A DNA stretch of 8,344 nt, taken from contig DSAI01000170.1 in NCBI GenBank assembly GCA_011372845.1, positions 1-8,344 of the forward strand, read 5' to 3'. The stretch is from Actinomycetota bacterium (GTDB lineage: Bacteria; Actinomycetota; Coriobacteriia; Anaerosomatales; Anaerosomataceae). A program made the position numbers and the translations under genes. The notes beneath the pieces were generated by a model, which did not search any database, was not told the DNA's origin, and saw only the letters and a list, made by a program, of their open reading frames with translations. Position 1 is the first letter of the stretch. Each line of letters opens with the position of its first letter. Positions 1 to 6,302 of this stretch are shown here, piece by piece.

Positions 1-83
1 CGCACGTCACGTCGGTCTCGGTCACCGAGCCCAACCTCGAGAGCGCGTTCCTGCACCTCACCGGCAAGAGCCTGCGAGACTGA
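1..83 (+). CDS. ABC transporter ATP-binding protein, C-terminal end only (partial)
   Basis: Only the last 26 codons and the TGA stop (81-83) lie in the window; the first whole codon begins at base 3. The peptide ends in a stretch reading EPNLESAFLHLTGKSLRD. This matches the extreme C-terminus of DrrA/CcmA-type ABC ATPases, which usually reads like 'PSLEDVFLxLTGxxLRD'. None of the catalytic motifs (Walker A and B, signature) are present here, so the assignment rests on this tail and on the two ABC-2 permeases that follow. The stop is one base before the ATG of the first permease (85), as expected for translationally coupled subunits. The product would sit on the cytoplasmic face and power the exporter formed by the next two genes. 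The substrate cannot be read from this fragment. Confidence 0.8.
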   Translation, partial: HVTSVSVTEPNLESAFLHLTGKSLRD

Positions 84-84
84 T

Positions 85-1247
85 ATGGACCGGCTCCTCA
101 CCATCGCCGGCAAGGACATGAAGCTCATCGTGCGCGACAGGGGAGCGCTTCTCGTGATGCTTGCGATGCCGTTCGCGCTCATCTTCATCCTCGGCTCTGC
201 GCTAGGCGGCATCGGTCAGGGCGACTCTCTCGACGTGGACGTGGCGATCGTGAACAACGACACCGGCGGTACAGGCGAGCACTTCGTCGAGGGGCTCACG
301 TCATCGCCGGAGGTGAACGAGCTCTTCAACATCGCAGTGCGCGATGATGCGGACGAGGTGCGTGCCGACGTGGAGAGGGGCGACCTCACGGCTGCGCTCA
401 TCATCCCGGCGGACCTCTCCGAGAGGATAACGGCCGGAGAGCCGGTGGCTCTTGAGGTGTTGCAGGACCCGGGGTCGGAGATGGCGGCTGGCATCTGGGC
501 CGGCGTCGTTCGCGCAGGCGTGGCGCAGGCTTCGGCGGAGATCATCGCTGCCCGGACGCTGCCGGCGATGCCCGGAGCGCCGCAAGGGCCTCCACAGGCG
601 GCATCACGCTCGATGCGGTCACGGTGCGCGATGCCGAGGCCGATGTCGAAGAGGCCATCTCGATGATCTCGTACTACTCGGCGGGCATGACCGCCATGTT
701 CCTGCTGTTCGGCAGCGTGTTCGGCGCCTTTTCCTTCGTGAAGGAGCGGCGGGAGCAGACGCTGGCCAGGATGCTGTCCGCTCCGGCGGGCAAGCCGGCG
801 ATCGTGGGGGGCAAGGCGGCAGGGGTGTTCCTGGTGGCGGTGGGTCAGTTCGTGATCCTCCTCCTCGGCACCAGCCTGGTGTTCGGCGTGGACTGGGGCG
901 AGAACCTCGCCGGTACGCTGCTCGTAGGTCTGGCCGAGGCCTTCGCGGCCGCCGGGCTTGCGATGATGCTCGCCGCCCTCGGGAAGACGGAGCGCGCGAT
1001 CGGAGGCATCGGCCCTGCCGCGATCATGCTCTTCTCCGCCACCGGTGGCTCGATGATCCCCTCGGAACAGCTTCCGTCGTGGTTGCTGCCGGTGCAGGTG
1101 GTCTCTCCCATCTACTGGAGCCTGAACGGCTTCATCGACCTGATGCAGGGCGCTTCGTTGTCAGAGGTGTTACCCGGGGTCGCGGGTGTGCTCGCTCTGG
1201 GTGTCGGATTCCTCGCGTTCGGCATATGGCGGCTGAGGTACGAATGA
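85..1247 (+). pseudogene. ABC-2 type transporter permease, first subunit, split by a frameshift
   Basis: Two open frames together make one ABC-2 permease of about 387 residues. The 5' part (85-666) begins MDRLLTIAGKDMKLIVRDRG. It has the first membrane helix at about residues 20-42, then the extracytoplasmic domain typical of the family (DVAIVNNDTGG, later AALIIPADLSERI). After about residue 155 it turns into a Pro/Arg/Ser-rich tail that looks like out-of-frame reading. The 3' part is open from upstream of GTG 624 to the TGA at 1245-1247. It carries the helix beginning SYYSAGMTAMFLLFGSVFG, the conserved cytoplasmic KERREQTLARMLSAPAG loop and four more helices. The span is 1163 bases, one short of a multiple of three, and the 3' part lies in the -1 frame, so one missing base between about 545 and 600 would restore it. 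GTG 624 has no Shine-Dalgarno, so independent translation of the second half is unlikely. It may be a true pseudogene or a sequence error. The start at 85 follows the upstream stop by one base. Confidence 0.8.
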
Positions 1248-2425
1248 TGCGCAAGATACTCGCCCTCGCGTGGCTGAACACGATTCAGCTCCTGAGGAAC
1301 CCCGCCGAGGTGGTCGGTGTGGTCGTGCTCCCGCTCGTCCTCACCATGCTGTTCGGCTCGGTGTTCGGGGCGGGGGCCGGCAGTGCGGTGCGCGTGTTCT
1401 TCGTCGACGAGGATGCCAGTGCGTACTCGGCTCGCGTGGGTGCGCTCATCGACGCCGAGGAGTCGTTCGCGGTGGAGGAGATGACGCGATCCGAAGCCGA
1501 GGAGACGATCGCCTCAGGCGACGGGTCGGTCGCGGTGATCGTGCCCACAGGCTTCGGAGACGACCTCGCGGGCGGGGAGGCTGCGATCTACGTGCTGCGC
1601 CATCCGGCCTCCGAGAGCGCCTTCGCTGTGCAGTCCGTCGTCCAGGGCATCGCAACGCGAATGTCCGGGAGCGCGGCGATCGCAAGCATCGCCGCCGCCG
1701 CGTCGTCGGAGACCGGGTCGGGTTTCGATGATTGGTACCGCCGGGTCGACGCCGAGTGGGAGCCAGAGCCACCCGTCTACACCGAGGGGAAGATGGTCGT
1801 CGCCTCCGAGGTGCGCGGCGACTCGGTGCTTGCCGAGGGCTCGGCGCAGAGCTCTATCGGGCTCACGGTGTGGTTCATCCTGTTCATGACATTCGGTAGC
1901 GCAGGCGGCATCCTCGAGGAGCGTGAGCAGGGAACGCTGCAACGGCTTCTGGTGGCGCCCATCGGGCGCGCCACCGTGCTCACCGGCAAGGTGGCCGGGA
2001 CGGTCCTCGCCGCCACGGTCCAGGCGCTGGTGCTCGTCACCGTGGGCGCCCTGGCGTTCGGCGTCCCCTGGGGGCGCGACCCCACAGGTGTGGCGTTGCT
2101 GCTTGGATCGTACATCCTTGCAGGGACCGGCCTGGCGGTGATGGTCTCGGCGCTCGTACGTACGCGCGATCAGATGAGCGGGGCCAGTCCGCTCATCTCC
2201 ACAGGACTGGTGATGCTCGGCGGCTGTCTGTGGCCGATCGAGGTCGTGTCACCCACGATGCAGACAATCGCGAAGTTCACCCCCACGGGATGGGCCGTGA
2301 TGGGGCTCACCGACGTGGTGGTGCGGAACCAGGGCCTCCAGGCGGCGGTGACGCCCTCGTTGGTCCTGTTGGCGTTCGCGGCGGTCACCCTCGGCCTCGG
2401 GGCGAAGATGTTGCGGTTCGAATGA
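1244..2425 (+). CDS. ABC-2 type transporter permease, second subunit
   Basis: This is an intact 393-residue membrane subunit of the same family as the preceding gene (ABC-2 membrane fold with a large periplasmic/extracellular insert). One helix is at about residues 25-45 (VVLPLVLTMLFGSVFG). An outward domain covers about 48-203 and includes VFFVDEDASA and SVAVIVPTGFGDDL. Five further helices lie at about 204-222, 248-272, 282-305, 315-334 and 371-389. The conserved cytoplasmic EEREQGTLQRLLVAPI segment at 224-240 is the expected contact region for the ATPase. Length is normal for the family. The start is ATG 1244, which overlaps the previous stop (ATGA), or the adjacent ATG 1247; GAGG at 1235-1238 could serve either. 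With the ATPase and first permease it should form a heteromeric export pump. Drugs, lipids or antibiotics are typical family substrates, but nothing here identifies which. Confidence 0.9.
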   Translation: MMRKILALAWLNTIQLLRNPAEVVGVVVLPLVLTMLFGSVFGAGAGSAVRVFFVDEDASAYSARVGALIDAEESFAVEEMTRSEAEETIASGDGSVAVIVPTGFGDDLAGGEAAIYVLRHPASESAFAVQSVVQGIATRMSGSAAIASIAAAASSETGSGFDDWYRRVDAEWEPEPPVYTEGKMVVASEVRGDSVLAEGSAQSSIGLTVWFILFMTFGSAGGILEEREQGTLQRLLVAPIGRATVLTGKVAGTVLAATVQALVLVTVGALAFGVPWGRDPTGVALLLGSYILAGTGLAVMVSALVRTRDQMSGASPLISTGLVMLGGCLWPIEVVSPTMQTIAKFTPTGWAVMGLTDVVVRNQGLQAAVTPSLVLLAFAAVTLGLGAKMLRFE

Positions 2426-3309
2426 GACGCGCGCTCGATGCGAAGACGGCGGTCGCGATAGGGGTCACGATCCTGCTCTGGTCGTCGGCGTTCGCGGCGA
2501 TCAAGGTGGGTCTCACCGACTACGGACCGGGTGAGGTGGCGCTGCTGCGCTTCGGCACCGCATCGGCGGTGCTGGGAATCTACGCGATCGCCACGCGGAT
2601 GCGGCTGCCGGGGAGGCGTGACGTGGGCCGGATCGCGCTCGCCGGACTGCTGGGGATCACCACGTACCACGTCGCGTTGAACTTCGGTGAGCAGACGGTG
2701 AGCGCGGGTGCGGCGAGCCTCATCATCGCATCGGGTCCGGTCTTCACGGCGGCTCTCGCCTCTGTATTCCTCGGCGAGCGTCTGAGCACCTGGGGGTGGG
2801 CTGGCATCGGCGTCGCTTTCGCCGGGGTGGCCCTCATCGCGTTCGGTGAAGGTGGTGACGGGCTGAGGATCGAGGCCGGTGCGCTCCTCGTGCTGATATC
2901 CGCGCTCTCCACCGCAGCCTACTCGATCATCTCCAAACCGATACTCCGCCGGTATCGGCCGCTCGAGTTCACCACGTACGTGATCTGGGCCGGGACCGTG
3001 CCGATGCTGTTCTGGGTGCCGGGCCTGGTGAGCCAGATGGCGCACGCATCGCCCGGCGCCACGGCGGCGGTTGTGTATCTCGGCGTCTTCCCAGCGGCGC
3101 TGGCGTATCTCACGTGGTCGTACGCGCTTGCGCGCATGCCCGCATCGGCGCTCGCCACGTTCCTCTATCTCTCTCCCGTCTCAGCGATCATAATCGCGTT
3201 CCTGTGGATCGGCGAGGTGCCGGGGGTCCTTGCGTTGGCGGGTGGTGGCGTGGCCATCGCCGGAGTGGCCATCACGAACACCCGGGTCCGCCGCGTGCTA
3301 TCGTCATGA
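2422..3309 (+). CDS. EamA/DMT-family transporter (10 predicted helices)
   Basis: This 295-residue hydrophobic protein has the duplicated five-plus-five helix layout of EamA (drug/metabolite transporter) proteins. The first half opens with AIGVTILLWSSAFAAIKVGL and LLRFGTASAVLG and ends in the signature LGERLSTWGWAGIGVAFAGV (about 117-136). The second half opens at about 153 and ends in the matching GEVPGVLALAGGGVAIAGV (about 264-282). Family members move small metabolites such as amino acids or their analogues across the cytoplasmic membrane, mostly outward; the substrate cannot be told here. ATG 2422 overlaps the TGA of the preceding permease (ATGA). The frame stays open upstream to 2230, but that part lies inside the permease gene and does not look like membrane protein, so 2422 is the start. 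No strong Shine-Dalgarno is visible, so translation is probably coupled to the upstream gene. Confidence 0.93.
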   Translation: MRRALDAKTAVAIGVTILLWSSAFAAIKVGLTDYGPGEVALLRFGTASAVLGIYAIATRMRLPGRRDVGRIALAGLLGITTYHVALNFGEQTVSAGAASLIIASGPVFTAALASVFLGERLSTWGWAGIGVAFAGVALIAFGEGGDGLRIEAGALLVLISALSTAAYSIISKPILRRYRPLEFTTYVIWAGTVPMLFWVPGLVSQMAHASPGATAAVVYLGVFPAALAYLTWSYALARMPASALATFLYLSPVSAIIIAFLWIGEVPGVLALAGGGVAIAGVAITNTRVRRVLSS

Positions 3310-3325
3310 ATCGATAGCGGTGTGA

Positions 3326-3333
3326 GGGAGGAG
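3326..3333 (+). promoter_or_regulatory. Strong Shine-Dalgarno of the sensor gene
   Basis: GGGAGGAG lies five bases before ATG 3339. It fixes the start of the sensor protein and suggests that this gene is translated on its own, unlike the coupled genes before it. The whole gap after the transporter stop is 29 bases, and I see no convincing promoter or terminator in it, so the sensor is probably on the same transcript. Confidence 0.75.
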
Positions 3334-3338
3334 ACCTG

Positions 3339-5375
3339 ATGCACGAAGGCACGCGACACATCGACTCCGGCGAGTCGGCATCCAGCGGCCCCCATGTCAC
3401 CCGGGGGGCGTTGCGGGCGCTGCTCCGATCGATGGCGCTGCCGGCGGTGATGCTCCTGAATGACGGTACCGTCGCGGTCCACAACGCGGCCGCCGCCGCG
3501 TTCCTCACGCCGGGGCCGCAAGGCATCGATAGGATGTACCTTCACGACGGCACCGACCTGTGGACGATCATCAGCGCCCGGGCCGACGAGGCCGCTCCGT
3601 TCTTCGATGTGCGCACCAGGATGCGTGTCGCCGACGGACAGGTCGTCGATATCACCTTCATGGTCGCTCCGCTTCGAGGGGCCCAGGGCGCGCTGGCGGG
3701 CGCCATGGTGCTCGCCCTCGATGCGTTAGGCACACGCGTGCGGGAGCTCGCGGTCGTCGATGTCGATTCTGCCGAGGGCGCGCTCGAATCGCTCGTCGAG
3801 CGGCTCGGGCGGCTCACGTCTGCCGCACACACCTACGTGATCGAGCTCGAGCCCGGGTTCGGCGCCGAGGCCGAGGTTCTCGCATCGTGGAGCAGCTCGG
3901 GGCCGCCTGTCCCGCTCGGCCCGTTCGATGCGCGGAACACGCCCTCGGAGTCGTTCACAGGGAGGCGGTTCCTCTGCGTGCCCGAGGGACTCAGGGATGC
4001 GTACCCCGATGAGCCGTTCTTCGAGGAGAACGCCTGCGTGGCGTATGCAGGAACCGTGCTTCTCGATCCCGCCGGTGAGCAGATCGGTATACTCGCCGGA
4101 CTCTGGAGGCAGCCCCTGGAGGACGTGGCCGGGGTCTCCGCGGCATTCGCGGTCACGGCGGTGGCGGCATCCAGGATGCTGGTCGCGCGTCTTGCACAGC
4201 GGAATCTCCGGGAAATCGAGCAGCGCTACAGCGCCGTTTTCGAGGGCAGCGCCGTGCCGATCGTGCTCATCGACCCCGACACCACGCAGATCATCGACGC
4301 CAACCCGGCGGCGTGTGAGTTCTACGGATATGCGCGCGACGACCTTATGGCGATGAGCGTCCTTCAAACGGATGCGCTATCGGCGGAGATGGTGCGGACG
4401 GAGATCGAGCGTGCTGCCACCGGTCAGCGCGTCCACTTCGCGAGCAAGCACCTGCTCTCTGGCGGCAGGGTGCGCGACGTGGATGTGAACATAGGTCCGT
4501 TGCGGGCGGGTGGCCGATCCATCCTCTACTCGATGATCCACGACATCACTGAGCGCAAGCGCATGGAGTCGGAACTTGAGCGCGCCAAGCGGAACCTCGA
4601 GATAGTCGTGGGCCGGCGTACCGAGGACCTCCTGAGGACCAACGCCGAGTTGCAGCAGGCCTCTGTTGCGCGTGACATGGTGTTCGCGAGCCTGGCGCGG
4701 GAGATGCGCACATCCCTGCAGACCATCACGGGGTTCTCGGATCTCCTCCTCGGCGGCATGGCCGGCCCGCTCTCAGATGAGCAGCGCAGGCAGGTGGAGA
4801 TGATAAGGGAGGCCGGCCGTCAGTTGTCGGGCTTCTCGGCAAGCCTTCTGGAGTCACGGAGATCCACCGATGGAGACACGCGCTTCGAAGTGGAGCCGTT
4901 CGACCTGGTCGACCTGGTCGAGTCGATCGTGTTCGGCCTGGTGTCCTTCGCCGAGGAGAAGGGCCTGACACTGGATCTCGTGGCCGAGGACAGGCCGCTT
5001 GAGATCGAGACCGACCGCTTCATGGTGCAACAGGTGCTGTTGAACCTGCTTTCCAACGCCATCAGATACACCCGGACGGGCGGTGTGACGGTCACCGTGC
5101 GGCGGGTCGGCGAGGACCACTGCTCCGTGGCTGTGGCCGATACGGGTCCGGGACTGCCCCCACAGCAGATCGAGACGGTGTTCCAGGGTCCGGAGGTCCA
5201 TGAGCCCGCAGCAGGTATCGGTCTCCCTGCGAGCAGCCGTATAGCCTCGGTTCTGAGAGGCGCCATAGACGTGCAAAGCGTCGTAGGGGAGGGCTCGGTC
5301 TTCACCCTCATGCTCCCCATCTCGGTCACGTCACCCGGCAAGGTCGCCGATCCCGAGGCGGATGCGAACGCCTGA
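3339..5375 (+). CDS. PAS-GAF-PAS histidine-kinase-like sensor lacking the phospho-acceptor histidine
   Basis: This 678-residue protein has no signal peptide or membrane helix, so it is probably a cytoplasmic sensor. Domain order: a PAS-like region at about 22-130 (MLLNDGTVAVHNAAAAAF); a GAF-like region at about 140-285; a clear PAS domain at about 296-410 (RYSAVFEGSAVPIVLIDPD, ending HDITERKRMESEL); a predicted coiled-coil linker at about 405-447; a HisKA-like helix pair at about 447-508; and a HATPase_c domain at about 519-661. In the H-box the usual SHELRTPL reads AREMRTSL, so the phosphorylated histidine is arginine (R454, codon CGG at 4698-4700) and the proline is serine. Further downstream GFSDLLLGGMAGPLSDEQRR is normal for the family. 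The N-box asparagine (N573, NLLSNAIRYT) and the G1 box (D601, G603, G605) are present. The G2 box is altered (GIGLPA at 626-631) and the lid between G1 and G2 is short. ATP binding is plausible, but standard autophosphorylation is not. It follows two transporter systems on the same strand, and no response regulator is in view. Confidence 0.9.
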   Translation: MHEGTRHIDSGESASSGPHVTRGALRALLRSMALPAVMLLNDGTVAVHNAAAAAFLTPGPQGIDRMYLHDGTDLWTIISARADEAAPFFDVRTRMRVADGQVVDITFMVAPLRGAQGALAGAMVLALDALGTRVRELAVVDVDSAEGALESLVERLGRLTSAAHTYVIELEPGFGAEAEVLASWSSSGPPVPLGPFDARNTPSESFTGRRFLCVPEGLRDAYPDEPFFEENACVAYAGTVLLDPAGEQIGILAGLWRQPLEDVAGVSAAFAVTAVAASRMLVARLAQRNLREIEQRYSAVFEGSAVPIVLIDPDTTQIIDANPAACEFYGYARDDLMAMSVLQTDALSAEMVRTEIERAATGQRVHFASKHLLSGGRVRDVDVNIGPLRAGGRSILYSMIHDITERKRMESELERAKRNLEIVVGRRTEDLLRTNAELQQASVARDMVFASLAREMRTSLQTITGFSDLLLGGMAGPLSDEQRRQVEMIREAGRQLSGFSASLLESRRSTDGDTRFEVEPFDLVDLVESIVFGLVSFAEEKGLTLDLVAEDRPLEIETDRFMVQQVLLNLLSNAIRYTRTGGVTVTVRRVGEDHCSVAVADTGPGLPPQQIETVFQGPEVHEPAAGIGLPASSRIASVLRGAIDVQSVVGEGSVFTLMLPISVTSPGKVADPEADANA

Positions 5376-5391
5376 TCGGGCACGGGGTCGC

Positions 5392-5410
5392 AGCGTGTCA
5401 GGTGACCGCT
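5392..5410 (+). terminator. Weak hairpin at the convergent gene junction, possible terminator
   Basis: AGCG (5392-5395) pairs with CGCT (5407-5410) and GTC (5397-5399) pairs with GAC (5404-5406). T5396 is bulged and the loop is AGGT. On the plus strand a short pyrimidine run (TCTCCT) follows rather than a clear T tract. It lies just past the sensor stop (5375) and overlaps the end of the opposing iron-sulphur gene, where a terminator would be expected. The stem is short and could be chance in GC-rich DNA. Confidence 0.22.
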
Positions 5411-6207
5411 TCTCCTGGGTGCGACTCCAGCGAGATCGCGTCAGCTCCACACGATGAGCGACAGATGCCGCAACCGAAGCATGCGTCACCATCGACCACC
5501 GCAACAGCGCGATCATCGAGCGCGAGGGCATCGAACGGACACCGCTCCACGCAGGCGCCACAGCCTGCGCAGGCGGTCTCGTCGACGATCGCCAGGTACT
5601 CGCCCTTCCACATCGTTTGGAAACCAAGATCGAGCGTGGTCTTCATGGCCATACACCCGCTCGCCCTGCTGCAGTTGCAGATCGCGGCGATCAACGGGCT
5701 CTTGAACGTCCAGACCGAGTGCATGAGGCCTTCCTGCTTGGCTCTCCGGAGGACTGCCAGGGCTTGATCACGCGAGAGCCGCTGGAAGGCTGCGGTGTCG
5801 GGGCCGCTGTCGTAGTCACGGAACGCCTCGGCGAACAGGTCGTCGTGAGGGGTCACGGTCACCGCCAGGCAGTAGCCCCGCTCGGGCGTGCCGGCGAAGT
5901 GGCGGCAGACACAGGGCAGTTGGGTGATGGACGTGGCGATGTCGAAGATGCGCTCGCACTCCTCGATCGGCACGGGCTGTCCCCAGTGCTCCCTCATCTG
6001 GCGTGGGCGCGCGTAGGCGTCGAACGCATGTCGAAGCGGCGCAGGTGCAGCCTTCACTGCTTTGAGCAGCGGTATGTTGCGGCGCATCCGGCGGTCGAAC
6101 CCGGTGACGAAGTCCACGACGAACTCGCGGCGCTCGAGGTCGTGGGTGAGGTCCGCGGCGTAGTTCTGCGCCTCGAGATACCACGTCTTGCCGTCGCGGT
6201 GCTGCAC
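5398..6207 (-). CDS. Cysteine-rich double [4Fe-4S] ferredoxin-domain protein
   Basis: This reading gives 269 residues from GTG 6207. The C-terminus has two classic [4Fe-4S] motifs: C213/C216/C219/C223 (CAGCGACVERCP) and C243/C246/C249/C253 (CFGCGICRSSCG). Before them come further cysteine groups: PCVCR (C99, C101), C113 and ICNCSRASGC (C177, C179, C185). That arrangement recalls a poorly characterised family of ferredoxin-like proteins of anaerobes with CxCR and CNCx motifs, which may hold an extra cluster or cofactor. The recall is from memory and the function is unknown. No signal peptide or membrane helix is seen, so it is probably a cytoplasmic electron carrier or redox enzyme. The annotated start is doubtful: the frame stays open to a TGA at 6253-6255, and the residues just before GTG read TCEFC, a CxxC that is probably part of the protein. 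GTG 6207 has no ribosome binding site. The gene lies about 95 bases downstream of the antiporter subunit on the same strand and may share its transcript. Confidence 0.88.
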   Translation of the reverse strand: MQHRDGKTWYLEAQNYAADLTHDLERREFVVDFVTGFDRRMRRNIPLLKAVKAAPAPLRHAFDAYARPRQMREHWGQPVPIEECERIFDIATSITQLPCVCRHFAGTPERGYCLAVTVTPHDDLFAEAFRDYDSGPDTAAFQRLSRDQALAVLRRAKQEGLMHSVWTFKSPLIAAICNCSRASGCMAMKTTLDLGFQTMWKGEYLAIVDETACAGCGACVERCPFDALALDDRAVAVVDGDACFGCGICRSSCGADAISLESHPGEAVT

Positions 6208-6219
6208 GCAGAACTCGCA

Positions 6220-6232
6220 CGTGGCATCCTCC
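6220..6232 (-). promoter_or_regulatory. Shine-Dalgarno followed by a possible ACG start of the iron-sulphur gene
   Basis: On the minus strand GGAGG (6232-6228) is followed by five bases and then ACG (6222-6220), which is in frame with the iron-sulphur protein. Starting there would give a protein beginning with the CEFC motif. The spacing equals that of the sensor gene. No ATG, GTG or TTG is available in frame between the upstream stop and GTG 6207. An ATG at 6227-6225 touches the GGAGG directly but is in another frame. Either ACG is used as a rare start or an original ATG has been lost or misread. Confidence 0.4.
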
Positions 6233-6302
6233 GCCCCCTGGATCGGAACAGGTCAAGTATCCCAGGAATCCCGGATGTGTGCCGTGGTGTCGCGCGGACC
6301 CC

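Noticed and set aside
452..1243. Long plus-strand open frame running into the second permease, which would give a 657-residue fusion protein.
   Set aside because: The part before 1244 is Arg/Gly-rich, typical of out-of-frame GC-rich DNA, and covers the real first permease in another frame. The true product starts at 1244 or 1247.
2155..2165. Palindromic CGTACGTACG as a possible operator.
   Set aside because: It is inside the permease coding region, short, and not near a start; chance is enough to explain it.
2230..2421. Upstream extension of the EamA transporter frame.
   Set aside because: It lies inside the permease gene and has no membrane-protein character; ATG 2422 overlaps the previous stop in the usual coupled way.
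4902..4919. Tandem 9-base repeat GACCTGGTC.
   Set aside because: It encodes DLVDLV, ordinary at this point of histidine kinases (FDLxDLV type), so it reflects protein sequence and codon use.
5816..6256. Minus-strand frame starting upstream of the iron-sulphur gene.
   Set aside because: It reads the same region one base out of frame, and the cysteine motifs and conserved residues are only in the other frame.
6251..6256. TTGACC on the minus strand as a -35 box for the iron-sulphur gene.
   Set aside because: No -10-like hexamer occurs about 17 bases downstream; that position is the GGAGG ribosome binding site.
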